Shown: one piece after another, positions 28,947 through 40,410 of the stretch
Position numbering within the stretch: position 1 is the first letter of the stretch
Layout: each line of letters starts with the position of its first letter
Assembly: GCF_024661895.1 (NCBI RefSeq)
Contig: NZ_CP102453.1
Coordinates: 372,001-436,000 of the forward strand
Origin: Fundicoccus culcitae
GTDB lineage: Bacteria > Bacillota > Bacilli > Lactobacillales > Aerococcaceae
Direction of reading: 5' to 3'
DNA: 64,000 nucleotides
Made by a program: the position numbers and the translations under genes
Notes under the pieces: generated by a model
Told to the model about the DNA's origin: nothing
The model's database searches: none
Seen by the model: the letters and a program-made list of their open reading frames with translations, nothing else

Positions 28947-29840
28947 ATGGTTACACTAGAAAACCACCGTCTAAAAGTACAAATTAAGGAGTTAGGGGCA
29001 GAATTGACGTCTGTCATAGATCAAGCGACCGGTTATGAGTATATTTGGCAGGCTGATGAAAATTATTGGAATCGGCATGCTCCCGTCTTATTTCCGATTG
29101 TAGGCACGTTGAATGATAATCAATATACTTATGAAGGTCAAACATATCAACTATCACGCCATGGTTTTGCTAGGGATGAGATGTTTCAAACACAAATGGT
29201 GACGACTAATTCCGCCACTTTCTATTTGAAAAGTAATGCGGAGTCATTGAAAGTATATCCTTTTGAATTTTCTTTTCAAATAAATTATATTTTACATGAA
29301 AATTCATTGACAATCAGTTATGAGGTTTTAAATCCGTCAGCTGATAAGGTGCTTTACTATAGTGTTGGCGGTCATCCAGCCTTTAATGTATCTGTTACGC
29401 ATAAAGGGAGTCACATGGCTGATTTTGACCAGATTAGCTATCAATTTCATCCAGCCGGTCAATATTTACGTATTCCATTGGATAACAAAGGCTTGATAGA
29501 TTACTATAGCGCCAAATACGAGCTGGTCGATAATATTCCGATTAAGCATAAGTCTTTTAGAAAAGATGCGATTATTTATCAAATTAACGGTCAAACCGAA
29601 GTCAGCTTGACGGATAATGTCGCTAATACACATATTTTAATGAAAATGAATGATATGTCTTATTTTGGTATTTGGTCACCTTATCCTAAAAAAGCCCCTT
29701 TTGTTTGCTTAGAGCCATGGGCTGGTATTACGGATGATGCGTATAACAAAGTTGATTTTACTGCCAAACGAGGTATCAATGCGTTAGACCCTCATCAAAT
29801 TAAAACCCATGATTATTCCATTACGTTTAACAAAGATTAG
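28947..29840 (+). CDS. LacX-like aldose 1-epimerase family protein
   Basis: 297 residues of the galactose mutarotase-like fold: RHAPVLFPIVGTLNDNQYTYEGQTYQLSRHGFARD is the LacX/YihR-type block, and VGGHPAFN and CLEPWAGITD follow. It is distinct from the true galM further on. Its substrate is probably a hexose or hexose phosphate, unproven. It may be co-transcribed with hslVU through its GGAGG site 16 bases after hslU. Confidence 0.85.
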   Translation: MVTLENHRLKVQIKELGAELTSVIDQATGYEYIWQADENYWNRHAPVLFPIVGTLNDNQYTYEGQTYQLSRHGFARDEMFQTQMVTTNSATFYLKSNAESLKVYPFEFSFQINYILHENSLTISYEVLNPSADKVLYYSVGGHPAFNVSVTHKGSHMADFDQISYQFHPAGQYLRIPLDNKGLIDYYSAKYELVDNIPIKHKSFRKDAIIYQINGQTEVSLTDNVANTHILMKMNDMSYFGIWSPYPKKAPFVCLEPWAGITDDAYNKVDFTAKRGINALDPHQIKTHDYSITFNKD

Positions 29841-29872
29841 TTGAACCTTGACTGCTTGAGCCGAATAATCAA

Positions 29873-29915
29873 AAATACCGATAGTAAGCTATAATCTAGC
29901 GAACTATCGGTATTT
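29873..29915. terminator. Bidirectional terminator between the LacX-like gene and plsY
   Basis: AAATACCGATAGT pairs perfectly with ACTATCGGTATTT (29873-29885 with 29903-29915), with A and T runs at either side serving the two converging genes. Confidence 0.8.
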
Positions 29916-29925
29916 CATTATGTTA

Positions 29926-30555
29926 TTATTTATTTGGGTTATGTAACCCCCAACTAATTCTTGATTCCGTCCCATTCAATATGCGTTGAATATTTGCTCG
30001 GTGACGATAATACATAAATAAGGTAATCAATAAGAATCCAATGCCATAAACGATTTGATCATTGGTTACGAGTATGTATAAAGCACCCAGCGTGTAACTG
30101 GATAAAGCCGATAAACTAATTGTACTTGTTAAATAAATAAAAGCAAACAACACTAAGGCTGTCATTAAGCCAATCCAAAAATTAAAGCCAACTAAAACGC
30201 CAAATGACGTTGAAACAATTTTCCCACCTTTAAATCCAGCAAAAATAGGGTAAGCATGTCCAAGGACACTGGCTATACCGACTAGCATAATCAACAAATG
30301 TTCATTAGGGAAAATTTGTCTAACCATTAAAATAGGAATCCAGCCTTTTAATATATCTATGACAGATACAATAACGGCTGCTTTAAAACCAAAATTTCTA
30401 CCAATATTAGTTGCTCCACTATTACCACTTCCAAGTTGACGGACATCTACTTTGTGGAAAATTTTTGAATAAAGCACACCAGTTGGGATTGAACCTGACA
30501 AATAGCCGATGGCAATCCACAGTAATTGAGTAAATATTGAAAGATTTGATTGCAT
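29926..30555 (-). CDS. plsY: Glycerol-3-phosphate acyltransferase PlsY
   Basis: 209 residues, multi-pass membrane protein. The family motifs are present: GSIPTGVLYSKIFHKVDVRQLGSGNSGATNIGRNFG, VLGHAYPIFAGFKGGK and VSTSFGVL. PlsY acylates glycerol 3-phosphate from acyl phosphate, starting phospholipid synthesis. TAGGAGG precedes ATG 30555. It is divergent from parE, the common arrangement in Lactobacillales. Confidence 0.95.
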   Translation of the reverse strand: MQSNLSIFTQLLWIAIGYLSGSIPTGVLYSKIFHKVDVRQLGSGNSGATNIGRNFGFKAAVIVSVIDILKGWIPILMVRQIFPNEHLLIMLVGIASVLGHAYPIFAGFKGGKIVSTSFGVLVGFNFWIGLMTALVLFAFIYLTSTISLSALSSYTLGALYILVTNDQIVYGIGFLLITLFMYYRHRANIQRILNGTESRISWGLHNPNK

Positions 30556-30722
30556 GCGTAACCTCCTAATTTCATGTCATTATTTTACCATGAAAAAACT
30601 AAATAGTTTAGCTTTATCTGAATAATATTTACTAATGATTGGAACGTAAGCAGAGTATAATTTTCAAAAATGAAGCAAAAATTTTACAAATAGCGTATAA
30701 TTAATATTTGTGATTATTATTA

Positions 30723-30752
30723 TTGAAATATTTATTCGAAAAATGATAAGAT
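30723..30752 (+). promoter_or_regulatory. Candidate promoter of parE-parC
   Basis: TTGAAA (30723-30728) is 18 bases from TAAGAT (30747-30752). Two TATAAT hexamers further upstream (near 30656 and 30694) are alternatives. Confidence 0.45.
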
Positions 30753-30774
30753 GAATAATTGAGAAACGAGGTGT

Positions 30775-32880
30775 ATGATGACTGATAAAGATATCGAATT
30801 GAGCACTTATAATGATGATTCTATTCAGGTGCTAGAAGGTTTAGATGCCGTAAGAAAAAGACCAGGTATGTATATTGGTTCAACTGACCAAAAAGGTTTG
30901 CATCATTTAATTTATGAAGTTGTCGATAATGCTATTGATGAGGCTTTAAATGATTATGCTGATACAATCAATGTCACCATTCATAAAGATGGGAGTGTCA
31001 CCGTAACGGACAATGGCCGCGGGATGCCCATTGGAAATCATGCCAGTGGGGTGCCAACGATTCAAGTGATATTTACGGTATTGCATGCTGGGGGTAAATT
31101 CGGTCAAGGTGGCTATAAATCGGCCGGGGGCTTGCATGGGGTCGGCGCTAGTGTGGTTAATGCACTTTCTTCATGGTTAGATGTAGATGTTTACCGTCAA
31201 GGCTATCGCTATCACATGCGTTTTGAAGACGGTGGAACACCTGTCACTAAACTGGTTAAAACAAAGCACACGAACAAAACCGACTCAGGAACCACGGTGC
31301 ATTTTTTACCTGATGTCTCGATTTTTGGTCAAGCTCGCATTGATATAGAAACCATCGCTGAACGTATGCGTGAATCAGCCTTCTTACTTAAAGGGTTAAC
31401 TATCTATTTAACAGATGAACGAACAGACTATGAAGAAACATTTCATTATGAAAATGGCTTGGAAGATTTTATTACCTATCTTAATGAAGAGAAAGACACT
31501 TTAGGACCTATTGCTAATTTTAGTGGGACTGTGGATGATTTTGAAATTGATTTTTCAATGCAGTACAATGATGGCTATTCAGAAACCATCTTATCCTTTG
31601 CCAATAATGTGCGCACTAATGGTGGTGGGACACATGAAACAGGTATGAAAACTGCTATAACCAAGGCCTTTAATGAATATGGACGACAAGTGAACTTATT
31701 GAAAGATAAAGATAAAAATCTTGAAGGTAGTGATGTCCGTGAAGGCTTAGCGGCTGTTTTATCAGTTAAAATTCCGGAACAATATTTACAATTTGAAGGT
31801 CAAACCAAAGAAAAATTAGGCACACCGATTGCACGGACAATAGTAGACAATTTTTTAAATGAACAATTACTTATTTTTCTTAATGAAAATGGTAATTTTA
31901 GTCAAAAAATTCTACGTAAGGCCATACAAGCACGGGAAACCCGAGAAGCAGCTCGCAAAGCAAGAGATGCAGCGCGTACAGGAGCAAAAAAAGGACAACA
32001 AGAGCGTTTATTGTCTGGAAAATTAACGAAAGCACAATCTAAAGATGCTACCAAAAATGAATTATATTTAGTAGAAGGGGATTCGGCTGGGGGTTCGGCA
32101 AAACTTGGCCGTGATCGTCGCTATCAAGCCATTCTACCTTTACGGGGTAAAGTCATTAATACTGAAAAAGCTAGTATGCAAGATATTATGAAAAACGAAG
32201 AAATTAATACCATGATTTATACCATTGGTGGCGGTGTTGGGGCTGATTTTGATATTAATGCGATTAATTATGATAAAGTGATTATCATGACCGATGCCGA
32301 TACAGATGGGGCGCATATACAAGTCTTACTGTTAACCTTCTTTTATCGCTATATGAAGCCAATGTTAGAACATGGAAAAATTTATTTAGCAATGCCGCCT
32401 TTGTTTAAAGTATCTAAAAAAGTGGGGAAAAAAGAGCTGATTGAATATGCTTGGACTGAGGATGAATTGGCTGAACAAATTGAAAAAGTGGGGAAAGGTT
32501 ATATTTTACAGCGTTATAAAGGGCTTGGTGAAATGAATGCCGATCAATTGTGGGACACGACTATGAACCCAGAAACACGTCTACTCATTCGGGTAACGAT
32601 TGATGATCCAGCGCAAGTTGAACGTCGGGTAACTACTTTAATGGGGGCTAAAGTTGAACCTCGCCGCAAATGGATTGAACAAAATGTGAAATTTACATTG
32701 GATTCGGAAGATACCTTATTAAATGATCAATCCCATAAACAACAAGAACAACAGCATCAAGGCGTTGAGGAATTAATTGTGGAATCACATGAGAAAGAGT
32801 CTATCGAACAAGAAGAAACGACATTTTTTGATGATGATGGACAAGGCAGTCTATTTATAGGAGAAGATTCGAATGAGTAA
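30775..32880 (+). CDS. parE: DNA topoisomerase IV subunit B
   Basis: 701 residues. GHKL ATPase ([41 protein letters not shown]), transducer, and TOPRIM ([28 protein letters not shown]). The pairing with a ParC-type partner identifies topoisomerase IV, not gyrase. The C-terminus is an acidic Gln-rich tail after the conserved core. Its stop overlaps parC by 8 bases. Confidence 0.95.
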   Translation: MMTDKDIELSTYNDDSIQVLEGLDAVRKRPGMYIGSTDQKGLHHLIYEVVDNAIDEALNDYADTINVTIHKDGSVTVTDNGRGMPIGNHASGVPTIQVIFTVLHAGGKFGQGGYKSAGGLHGVGASVVNALSSWLDVDVYRQGYRYHMRFEDGGTPVTKLVKTKHTNKTDSGTTVHFLPDVSIFGQARIDIETIAERMRESAFLLKGLTIYLTDERTDYEETFHYENGLEDFITYLNEEKDTLGPIANFSGTVDDFEIDFSMQYNDGYSETILSFANNVRTNGGGTHETGMKTAITKAFNEYGRQVNLLKDKDKNLEGSDVREGLAAVLSVKIPEQYLQFEGQTKEKLGTPIARTIVDNFLNEQLLIFLNENGNFSQKILRKAIQARETREAARKARDAARTGAKKGQQERLLSGKLTKAQSKDATKNELYLVEGDSAGGSAKLGRDRRYQAILPLRGKVINTEKASMQDIMKNEEINTMIYTIGGGVGADFDINAINYDKVIIMTDADTDGAHIQVLLLTFFYRYMKPMLEHGKIYLAMPPLFKVSKKVGKKELIEYAWTEDELAEQIEKVGKGYILQRYKGLGEMNADQLWDTTMNPETRLLIRVTIDDPAQVERRVTTLMGAKVEPRRKWIEQNVKFTLDSEDTLLNDQSHKQQEQQHQGVEELIVESHEKESIEQEETTFFDDDGQGSLFIGEDSNE

Positions 32881-35356
32881 TGAAATAGGAGTTCAAGAAT
32901 TAGGGTTTGCAAGTGTCATTGGCGACCGTTTTGGACGTTATTCAAAATACATTATCCAAGACCGTGCTTTACCAGATATTCGTGATGGCTTAAAACCTGT
33001 TCAACGTCGAATTTTGTTTGCCATGTTTCAAGAGCGGAATACGGCGGAGAATCCTTACCGTAAATCGGCTAAAACGGTTGGGAATGTCATTGGTAATTAT
33101 CACCCTCATGGCGATTCTTCCGTTTATGAAGCCATGGTTCGGATGAGTCAAGATTGGAAATTACGTTATCCATTAATTGATATGCATGGGAATAACGGTA
33201 GCATGGATGGGGATCCCGCAGCCGCTATGCGTTATACCGAAGCGCGACTATCACCCATTGCTGGAGAGTTATTGCGGGATTTAAAAAGCCAAACCGTCGA
33301 TTATTTATTAAATTTTGACGATACCTTAGAAGAACCTAGTGTGTTACCTGCACGGGTACCCAATTTACTGATTAATGGGGCAACAGGGATATCTGCCGGT
33401 TATGCGACTGAAATTCCACCGCATAATTTAACAGAAGTTTTAGATGCTATCATCTATATGTTAAGTCATAAACGCTATGATATCGATAAAATAATGACCT
33501 TTATTAAAGGGCCTGATTTCCCGACTGGGGGTATCATTCAAGGCAAAAATGATATTAAAAAAGCCTACCAAAAAGGCCATGGGAAAATTATCGTGCGTGC
33601 TGTAACCGATATTGAAGAATTAAAAGGCAACAAATCGCAAATCGTTGTGACTGAATTACCCTATGATGTCAACAAATCAAAACTTATTCAACGCTTAGAT
33701 GATATACGTATTCAAAAGAAAATCGATGGCATCGCTGAAGTCCGCGATGAATCAGATCGTAATGGCGTCCGCTTAGTGATTGAATTGCGACGCGAAATCA
33801 ATGCCAATGATATTTTGAATTATTTATTTAAAAATTCAGATTTGCAAATTAACTATCATTTAAATATGGTAGCGATTAATCACCGCCGACCTGAAGTGGT
33901 CAGTTTAATTCAAATTCTTGAGGCATATATTGACCATCAACGTGAAATCATCCGTCGAAGGACAGCCTTTAACTTAAAGCGCGATCAAGAGCGTCTACAT
34001 ATTGTTGAAGGCTTAATACGCGTTGTATCCATTTTAGATGAAGTTATTGCGAGTATTCGTGCGAGTGAAAATAAAGCAGATGCTAAAAACAATTTAGCTG
34101 CCCAATTTGATTTTTCACTTGAACAAGCGGAAGCGATTGTTTCCTTGCAACTTTATCGTTTAACGAATACCGATATTGTGGCACTACAAAATGAAAAATT
34201 AGAATTAAACGAACAAGTCTTGATGTATCAGAATATTTTAAATAATGATGAGACGTTAAATAAAGTCTTAAGTCAAGAATTAAAAGAACTTAAAAATAAA
34301 TACAAAAGTGACCGTCGTACAAAGATTGAAGACGAAGTTCAAGAAATTACAGTGGCGACGTCCTTATTAATTCCAAAAGAAACCGTTAATGTATCTATTA
34401 CTAAGGAAGGATACATAAAGCGTACCAGTGTAAGGTCGTTTACATCATCCGATACCATGGAACTAGCTAGTCGGGATTTTGACTATCCGCTTTTTGTCAG
34501 AGAGTTAACAACACACGATCAACTGGTTATTTTAACGAATAAAGGCAATTACATTCATTTACCTGTCCATGAACTGCCTGATATACGTTGGAAAGAAATA
34601 GGGCGCCATTTATCGCAATATTATCAATTAGAAGCTAACGAGCAAGTTGTTAATGTGTTTGTAGCAGCGGATGATATTGAAGGCAACAAACATGCTGATG
34701 AATCTGATTTAATTGTTTTAGCTAGTAAAAAAGGTAAAATAAAACAAACGCCTATTGAAGCCTTTACGACTTATCGTAGTTATAAAACAAAAACAGCCGT
34801 AGCTATGAAACTGGCTAAAAATGATGAAATTATTAATGCTTATCGTGTTAAAGCAGATGTAGCTTATGAAGTGATTATTTTAACCGAACGCAGTTATGCG
34901 ATCCGTTATGATCTTGCAGAAGTTGCGGTAAGCGGATTAAAAACGCAAGGCGTCGTATCAATCAATTTAAAAGCCGATGATACGATTATTTCAGTTATGT
35001 TTGATCAAGCAAACGGAAAAAATTCAGAAATTTTAGCCTTGACGCAAAGAGGAAACTTGAAACATTTTAAGACAGAAATCATCCCACAAGTAAACAATCG
35101 TAATAGTCGCGGACTCTTAATGTTAAAAGAATTAAAACAAAATCCACATCGTTTTGTCGATGCCCATTTAGTTGAACAAAACGATTTACCTTTTATTATT
35201 CAAGGGGATACCGGTGAAACCATCGAAGTTATGGCTAAAGATATCGCTTTATCAGATCGTCTATCAAATGGTTCAACGATTAAAAATATTGACTCCCTAG
35301 GCCAAGTTGTCAATTTTCATCCTGCGCACTTAAAAATGTTAACTGAAGATAAATAA
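32873..35356 (+). CDS. parC: DNA topoisomerase IV subunit A
   Basis: 827 residues. The quinolone-resistance region reads [22 protein letters not shown], with the Ser and Glu of the sensitive form, so no classic ParC resistance substitution is visible. The active-site Tyr lies in [12 protein letters not shown], and [12 protein letters not shown] is the ParC-type variant. The C-terminal beta-pinwheel has degenerate blades. It decatenates daughter chromosomes with ParE. Confidence 0.95.
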   Translation: MSNEIGVQELGFASVIGDRFGRYSKYIIQDRALPDIRDGLKPVQRRILFAMFQERNTAENPYRKSAKTVGNVIGNYHPHGDSSVYEAMVRMSQDWKLRYPLIDMHGNNGSMDGDPAAAMRYTEARLSPIAGELLRDLKSQTVDYLLNFDDTLEEPSVLPARVPNLLINGATGISAGYATEIPPHNLTEVLDAIIYMLSHKRYDIDKIMTFIKGPDFPTGGIIQGKNDIKKAYQKGHGKIIVRAVTDIEELKGNKSQIVVTELPYDVNKSKLIQRLDDIRIQKKIDGIAEVRDESDRNGVRLVIELRREINANDILNYLFKNSDLQINYHLNMVAINHRRPEVVSLIQILEAYIDHQREIIRRRTAFNLKRDQERLHIVEGLIRVVSILDEVIASIRASENKADAKNNLAAQFDFSLEQAEAIVSLQLYRLTNTDIVALQNEKLELNEQVLMYQNILNNDETLNKVLSQELKELKNKYKSDRRTKIEDEVQEITVATSLLIPKETVNVSITKEGYIKRTSVRSFTSSDTMELASRDFDYPLFVRELTTHDQLVILTNKGNYIHLPVHELPDIRWKEIGRHLSQYYQLEANEQVVNVFVAADDIEGNKHADESDLIVLASKKGKIKQTPIEAFTTYRSYKTKTAVAMKLAKNDEIINAYRVKADVAYEVIILTERSYAIRYDLAEVAVSGLKTQGVVSINLKADDTIISVMFDQANGKNSEILALTQRGNLKHFKTEIIPQVNNRNSRGLLMLKELKQNPHRFVDAHLVEQNDLPFIIQGDTGETIEVMAKDIALSDRLSNGSTIKNIDSLGQVVNFHPAHLKMLTEDK

Positions 35357-35364
35357 AAACAATT

Positions 35365-35408
35365 ACCAATGGTTTATGATAAATATCATTTACTATTGGT
35401 GTTTTTTT
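35365..35408 (+). terminator. Terminator of parE-parC
   Basis: ACCAAT..ATGAT pairs with ATCAT..ATTGGT around an AAAT loop, with small internal mismatches, followed by GTTTTTTT. Confidence 0.8.
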
Positions 35409-35506
35409 GCATTAAAATATACGTTCAATAAATCACATGATACAGGATGATACAGCAAAAGGCGTTGTAATAACACAGATTAAATTATCTGTTTCATATT
35501 ATATAT

Positions 35507-35547
35507 TTCACAAAAGCTATTGAATTTATTTATAGTTGTGATATACT
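35507..35547 (+). promoter_or_regulatory. pflB promoter with possible Rex half-site
   Basis: TTGAAT (35520-35525) is 16 bases from TATACT (35542-35547). TTCACAA (35507-35513), a half of the Rex redox-repressor consensus, and TTGTGA (35536-35541) flank the -35 box. The regulatory reading is inference. Confidence 0.45.
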
Positions 35548-35590
35548 GAACTCATAGAAAAGAAGCAGTATTAATTTAAGGAGGATTTTT

Positions 35591-37819
35591 ATGGAACAGT
35601 GGCAAGGGTTTAAAGGAACAACTTGGCAAAATGAAATTAATGTTCGTGACTTTATTCAAGAAAACTATACCTTATACGAAGGTGATGATTCGTTTTTAGC
35701 TGGACCAACGCAAGCAACAACTGATTTATGGGATCAAGTGATGGATTTAACGCGTCAAGAGCGTGAAGCGGGTGGTGTTTTGGATATGGATACCAAAGTG
35801 GTTTCGACAATCACTTCTCATGGAGCCGGTTATTTAAACAAAGATACTGAAAAAATAGTTGGTGTTCAAACTGATAAACCTTTCAAACGTAGTTTACAAC
35901 CATTTGGTGGTATTCGTATGTCTGAACAAGCACTAAAATCATACGGCTATGAAATTGATCCTGAAGTTTCTAAAGTATTTACTGATTATCGTAAAACGCA
36001 TAACCAAGGTGTTTTTGATGCTTATACTCCTGAGATGCGTGCTGCTCGTAAATCAGGTATTATTACTGGTTTACCAGATGCTTATGGACGTGGACGTATT
36101 ATCGGAGATTATCGTCGTGTCGCTTTATATGGTATTGATCGTTTGATGGAAGAAAAAGCCAAAGACTTTGAAAATATTGGTTATGGTACTATGTCTAACG
36201 ATGTTATCCAATTACGTGAAGAAGTTAATGAACAATATCGTGCCTTAAAAGAATTAAAAGAACTTGGCAGTATTTATGGATTTGATATTTCTAAACCAGC
36301 TCAAACGGCTCAAGAAGCCTTCCAATGGTTATACTTTGGTTATTTAGCCGCTATTAAAGAACAAAATGGTGCAGCAATGTCATTAGGTCGTACATCAACT
36401 TTCTTAGATATTTATATCGAACGTGACTTAGCTGAAGGTCGTTTAACTGAAGAAACAGCACAAGAGTTAGTTGACCACTTTGTAATGAAATTACGTTTAG
36501 TGAAATTTGCAAGAACCCCTGATTACAATGAATTATTCTCAGGCGATCCTACTTGGGTAACTGAATCTATTGGTGGTATGGGTGTTGATGGACGTCCATT
36601 AGTCACTAAGAATTCATTCCGTTTCTTACATACATTAACTAATTTAGGACCAGCTCCTGAACCAAACTTAACTATATTATGGTCACCAAATTTACCTGAA
36701 AGCTTTAAAAACTTTGCCGCTAAAATGTCCATTCAATCATCCGCTATTCAATATGAAAATGATGAAGTAATGCGTCCAATTTATGGTGATGACTATGCGA
36801 TTGCCTGTTGTGTTTCAGCCATGGAAGTTGGTAAACAAATGCAATTCTTCGGTGCGCGTGCCAACCTTGCAAAAGCCTTATTATATGCAATTAATGGTGG
36901 GGTAGATGAAAAATCTAAAGAACAAGTAGCGCCAGCTTATCAAGGAATCACTTCTGAATATCTAGATTATGATGAAGTGATGGAAAAATATGATACCATG
37001 TTAGAATGGTTAGCAGGTTTATATATTAACTCATTAAATATCATTCACTATATGCATGATAAATATAGTTATGAACGTGTACAAATGGCTGTACAAGATA
37101 CTGACATGAAACGGACCATGGCAACAGGAATTGCTGGATTCTCAGTCGCTATCGACTCATTATCAGCTATTAAATATGCGAAAGTTAAAACTATTCGTGA
37201 CGAAGATGGCATTGTTGTTGATTACGAAGTTGAAGGTGAATTCCCTAAATATGGTAACAACGATGATCGCGTTGACCAAATTGGGGTAGACTTACTAAAA
37301 TCATTTATGTCTAAAGTTAAAAAACACCCAACATACCGTAACGCTGTTCATACAACATCTATCTTAACCATTACTTCAAACGTTGTTTATGGTAAGAAAA
37401 CAGGTAATACACCTGATGGACGTCGTGCGGGTGAACCATTTGCACCAGGTGCTAACCCAATGCATGGTCGTGACACACACGGAGCCTTAGCTAGTTTAAT
37501 GTCAGTGGCTAAAATGCCTTACAAATATTCATTAGATGGTATTTCAAATACGTTCTCAATTATTCCTAAAGCCTTAGGTAAAGACGATGCCACCCAACAA
37601 GAAAACTTATCAAGCTTACTTGATGGTTATTCTCAAAAAGGCGGACACCACTTGAACGTCAATGTATTTAATCGAGATACCTTATTAGATGCTATGGAAC
37701 ATCCAGAAAATTATCCTCAATTAACTATTCGGGTATCTGGTTATGCTGTTAACTTTATTAAATTAACGCGTGAACAACAATTGGATGTTATTAACCGTAC
37801 CATGCATAGTTCAATGTAA
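35591..37819 (+). CDS. pflB: Formate acetyltransferase (pyruvate formate-lyase)
   Basis: 742 residues. Catalytic Cys 406-Cys 407 ([13 protein letters not shown]) and the glycyl-radical Gly 717 in RVSGYAVNF. It converts pyruvate and CoA to acetyl-CoA and formate under anaerobic conditions. AAGGAGG precedes ATG 35591, and codon usage looks strongly biased, as expected for a highly expressed enzyme. pflA follows after a hairpin. Confidence 0.97.
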   Translation: MEQWQGFKGTTWQNEINVRDFIQENYTLYEGDDSFLAGPTQATTDLWDQVMDLTRQEREAGGVLDMDTKVVSTITSHGAGYLNKDTEKIVGVQTDKPFKRSLQPFGGIRMSEQALKSYGYEIDPEVSKVFTDYRKTHNQGVFDAYTPEMRAARKSGIITGLPDAYGRGRIIGDYRRVALYGIDRLMEEKAKDFENIGYGTMSNDVIQLREEVNEQYRALKELKELGSIYGFDISKPAQTAQEAFQWLYFGYLAAIKEQNGAAMSLGRTSTFLDIYIERDLAEGRLTEETAQELVDHFVMKLRLVKFARTPDYNELFSGDPTWVTESIGGMGVDGRPLVTKNSFRFLHTLTNLGPAPEPNLTILWSPNLPESFKNFAAKMSIQSSAIQYENDEVMRPIYGDDYAIACCVSAMEVGKQMQFFGARANLAKALLYAINGGVDEKSKEQVAPAYQGITSEYLDYDEVMEKYDTMLEWLAGLYINSLNIIHYMHDKYSYERVQMAVQDTDMKRTMATGIAGFSVAIDSLSAIKYAKVKTIRDEDGIVVDYEVEGEFPKYGNNDDRVDQIGVDLLKSFMSKVKKHPTYRNAVHTTSILTITSNVVYGKKTGNTPDGRRAGEPFAPGANPMHGRDTHGALASLMSVAKMPYKYSLDGISNTFSIIPKALGKDDATQQENLSSLLDGYSQKGGHHLNVNVFNRDTLLDAMEHPENYPQLTIRVSGYAVNFIKLTREQQLDVINRTMHSSM

Positions 37820-37840
37820 TTGGTCATTCAATCAAACATC

Positions 37841-37870
37841 AAAAGACTGAACGTTGTGTTCAGTCTTTTA
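37841..37870 (+). terminator. Terminator/attenuator between pflB and pflA
   Basis: A perfect 12-bp stem (37841-37852 with 37858-37869) ends in TTTT. Placed between enzyme and activase genes, it would lower activase expression relative to the abundant lyase. Confidence 0.75.
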
Positions 37871-37902
37871 TCTTCATAATAAATAACAGGAGGTGGCATC
37901 AT

Positions 37903-38676
37903 TTGAGTCATGTTGTAGATACTGCGGTAACTGGTTTTGTCCATTCTACTGAGAGTTTCGGTTCGGTGGATGGGCCTGGTATTCGTTTCATTACCTTTAT
38001 GCAAGGTTGTCGCATGCGATGTGAATTTTGCCATAATCCAGATACATGGAATACAAAAGGTGGAACAGAATATACACCACAACAATTATTTGATGAAGCC
38101 ATTCGCTATCGGGAATTTTGGGGGACTAAGGGAGGCGTCACCGTGAGTGGTGGCGAACCTTTACTTCAAATTGACTTTCTGATTGAATATTTTAAACTTT
38201 GCAAGGCTGCAGGTGTCAATACCTGTTTGGATTCTTGTGGAGGACCTTTTACGCGTAAAGAGCCATTTTTCAGTCGTTTTGAAGAATTGATGCAATATAC
38301 TGATCTTATGTTGTTGGATATTAAGCATATTGATAATGAGGGTCACCGTAAATTAACGGGGCATCCCAATGAAAATATTATTGATCTTGCGCGTTATTTG
38401 GATGAGATTCAGCAACCGATTTGGGTGCGTCATGTTCTTGTGCCTGAAAGAACGGATTATGACGAGTATTTGATTCGTTTAGGTGATTTTGTAGGTAGTT
38501 TAAGTAATGTGTTAAAGTTTGAAATTTTACCTTATCATAAACTGGGTGTTTATAAGTATGAAGCGCTTGGAATTAAGTATCGTTTAGCGGGTATTGAACC
38601 GCCAACGCCTGAGCGTGTTGAAAATGCCAAGCGTATTTTGCGCACAGAAGACTACAAAGGGTATTTGAATGTGTAA
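37903..38676 (+). CDS. pflA: Pyruvate formate-lyase activating enzyme (radical SAM)
   Basis: 257 residues with the radical-SAM cluster motif Cys 36, Cys 40, Cys 43 (GCRMRCEFCHNP) and SGGEPLLQ for SAM binding. It abstracts hydrogen from the PflB glycine to create the radical. TTG start at 37903 behind AGGAGG. Confidence 0.95.
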   Translation: MSHVVDTAVTGFVHSTESFGSVDGPGIRFITFMQGCRMRCEFCHNPDTWNTKGGTEYTPQQLFDEAIRYREFWGTKGGVTVSGGEPLLQIDFLIEYFKLCKAAGVNTCLDSCGGPFTRKEPFFSRFEELMQYTDLMLLDIKHIDNEGHRKLTGHPNENIIDLARYLDEIQQPIWVRHVLVPERTDYDEYLIRLGDFVGSLSNVLKFEILPYHKLGVYKYEALGIKYRLAGIEPPTPERVENAKRILRTEDYKGYLNV

Positions 38677-38715
38677 GCGTAGGGTAAGAAGAATTTAAAT
38701 AAATATCATTGCTTC

Positions 38716-38787
38716 AAAAAATCCGTACATTTAATTATAGTGGAACCGTCGTTCTTAACATTATAATTAAATGTACGGATTTTTTTT
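38716..38787 (+). terminator. Terminator of pflBA with unusually long stem
   Basis: A perfect 24-bp stem (38716-38739 with 38762-38785) and 22-base loop, ending in a T run. The rest of the 309-base gap to the next gene holds only the promoter at 38927-38955 and a few loosely repeated ATACC motifs. Confidence 0.85.
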
Positions 38788-38926
38788 GCTTAGTATGTTC
38801 TCTAAATTTGATTAACGGTTGTTATTTAACGGCAAAATGATTTGATGAATCATCTGTCATCATACCTATTTTTGGTTATCTCTTAAAATGATACCCATTT
38901 TAATGAATCAATATAGTTGATACCGC

Positions 38927-38955
38927 TTGAGGTGTATCTTTTATTTTGATATGAT
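38927..38955 (+). promoter_or_regulatory. Promoter of the SatD-DUF3307 pair
   Basis: TTGAGG (38927-38932) and TATGAT (38950-38955) are 17 bases apart. ATACC occurs three times upstream (near 38861, 38891 and 38921), possibly an operator. Confidence 0.6.
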
Positions 38956-38984
38956 AGTAACGAAATGGGAGAGGAGAGGGTTAT

Positions 38985-39659
38985 TTGGAAAAAAATTATA
39001 TTGTCATTATGGGGGATTTAGTTTCGTCCAAACAAATGCTTGAACGCGGAAAAGTCCAAAATGATTTGCGGCACGTATTAAAGCATATTAATCAACAATA
39101 CCAATCAACCATAGTGGCCGATTTTATGATTTCTTTAGGTGATGAATTTCAAGGTGTTATAGCCACTCCTGACAGTATTTTCAAGATTATTCTGGAAATA
39201 GAAAACACCTTAGAGCCTGTAAAGATTCGTTTTGGTGTGGGGATTGGAACGATTACGACCGATATTTATACGAATCATTCAATTGAAATGGATGGGTCTG
39301 CCTACCATCGAGCGCGTCAAATGTTGGTGGCTTTAAAGGAAAGAGAAGGGCAATACGCCAGTCCACATACCAATATCATGCTTAAAACTGCTGGATCCAA
39401 TCAAGCCATTGATGATTTAATCAACAGTTTATTAGCTGCTAATTATGCTATCAAATCCCGTTGGACTAACCGTCAAAAAGAAGTGATACAAGCATATCTC
39501 AGTCAAAAAGAAAATCAATATCAGACAGCTGAATATCTACAAATCGCTCAGCCCAATGTATCTAAATCACTGGCCAATGCCAAGTTTTACACTTATCACG
39601 CAGGTAATAAAGCGATAACCGATTATTTAACATCCGAAGGAGTGTGGCCCGATGAATGA
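38985..39659 (+). CDS. SatD-family protein with C-terminal helix-turn-helix
   Basis: 224 residues. The N-terminal two thirds (YIVIMGDLVSSKQM, ISLGDEFQGV, RFGVGIGTI) match the SatD family. Residues ~160-205 look like a sigma/LuxR-like helix-turn-helix (NRQKEVIQAYLSQKENQYQTAEYLQIAQPNVSKSLANA). satD was named from an acid-tolerance locus in Streptococcus mutans; biochemical function is not known to me. TTG start behind GAGGAGAGG. The stop overlaps the next gene by 8 bases, the usual SatD/DUF3307 pairing. Confidence 0.8.
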   Translation: MEKNYIVIMGDLVSSKQMLERGKVQNDLRHVLKHINQQYQSTIVADFMISLGDEFQGVIATPDSIFKIILEIENTLEPVKIRFGVGIGTITTDIYTNHSIEMDGSAYHRARQMLVALKEREGQYASPHTNIMLKTAGSNQAIDDLINSLLAANYAIKSRWTNRQKEVIQAYLSQKENQYQTAEYLQIAQPNVSKSLANAKFYTYHAGNKAITDYLTSEGVWPDE

Positions 39660-40335
39660 ATTAAGTCTTAAGCTATTAATCATCGCTATGCTGCTTAGTG
39701 AATTTTATTTGCCAAAAAATTGGACCCGTGTGCCACTCAAACACAGCCTCATTTATGCTATCATACAACTTACATTAATTATCCCAATCTTCAACTGGCA
39801 ACTAGCCCTACTAGCCATCACCTTAAGCATGGTTCACTTTCTCATCCATATTCCTGCCAAAAAAAATCAGTGGCAGCTTTTAAGGCCGCTAAGTTTATTT
39901 GTTTTGATTTATATAGGCGTTATTTATTTGATTTTAAGTGGGGTTACGTTTCAATATGTGCCATGGTTCAATCAAGCCCTACAGTTATTGCAAATTGATT
40001 TGGAAGCAATCATTACATGGGGATTAATGTTGTTATTTATTTATCGTCCAGCGAGCCGAATGGTTAAATACAGTTTAAATCAATTTCGGCCCAATACGTC
40101 AACTATCGAAGAAGGACATCCAAATGCGGGTGCTTTAATTGGTATCTTAGAGCGACTGATGATTTTGTTGTTTTTATCACAAGGACAATTTGCTGCCATT
40201 GGTTTTATTTTAACCGCAAAATCGATTGCTCGTTATAATAAAATAGTGGAAGATCCTTATTTTTCGGAATATTTCTTGTTAGGTACCCTATTAAGCAGCA
40301 TCCTTGTTGTCGGTAGTTATTATTTATTTTTTTAA
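39652..40335 (+). CDS. DUF3307 family membrane protein
   Basis: 227 residues with several membrane helices and the paired His-containing segments (LKHSLIYAI, MVHFLIHI) of DUF3307. It overlaps the satD-like gene and is almost certainly co-translated with it. Function unknown. Confidence 0.8.
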   Translation: MNELSLKLLIIAMLLSEFYLPKNWTRVPLKHSLIYAIIQLTLIIPIFNWQLALLAITLSMVHFLIHIPAKKNQWQLLRPLSLFVLIYIGVIYLILSGVTFQYVPWFNQALQLLQIDLEAIITWGLMLLFIYRPASRMVKYSLNQFRPNTSTIEEGHPNAGALIGILERLMILLFLSQGQFAAIGFILTAKSIARYNKIVEDPYFSEYFLLGTLLSSILVVGSYYLFF

Positions 40336-40410
40336 AAAGAAAGTAAAAAGCATTTTTTTCTTTCTTTGTGTTAAAATAAGATATAACCATTTACTTAGGA
40401 GGCTTTATCT

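Noticed and set aside
33100-33180. Quinolone-resistance mutations in ParC
   Set aside because: The Ser and Glu of the susceptible form are both present in the [12 protein letters not shown] region.
38698-38713. 16-base sequence AATAAATATCATTGCT repeated at 46244-46259, each near a long hairpin
   Set aside because: In AT-rich DNA a single shared 16-mer in 64 kb can arise by chance; flanks and hairpins are otherwise unrelated.
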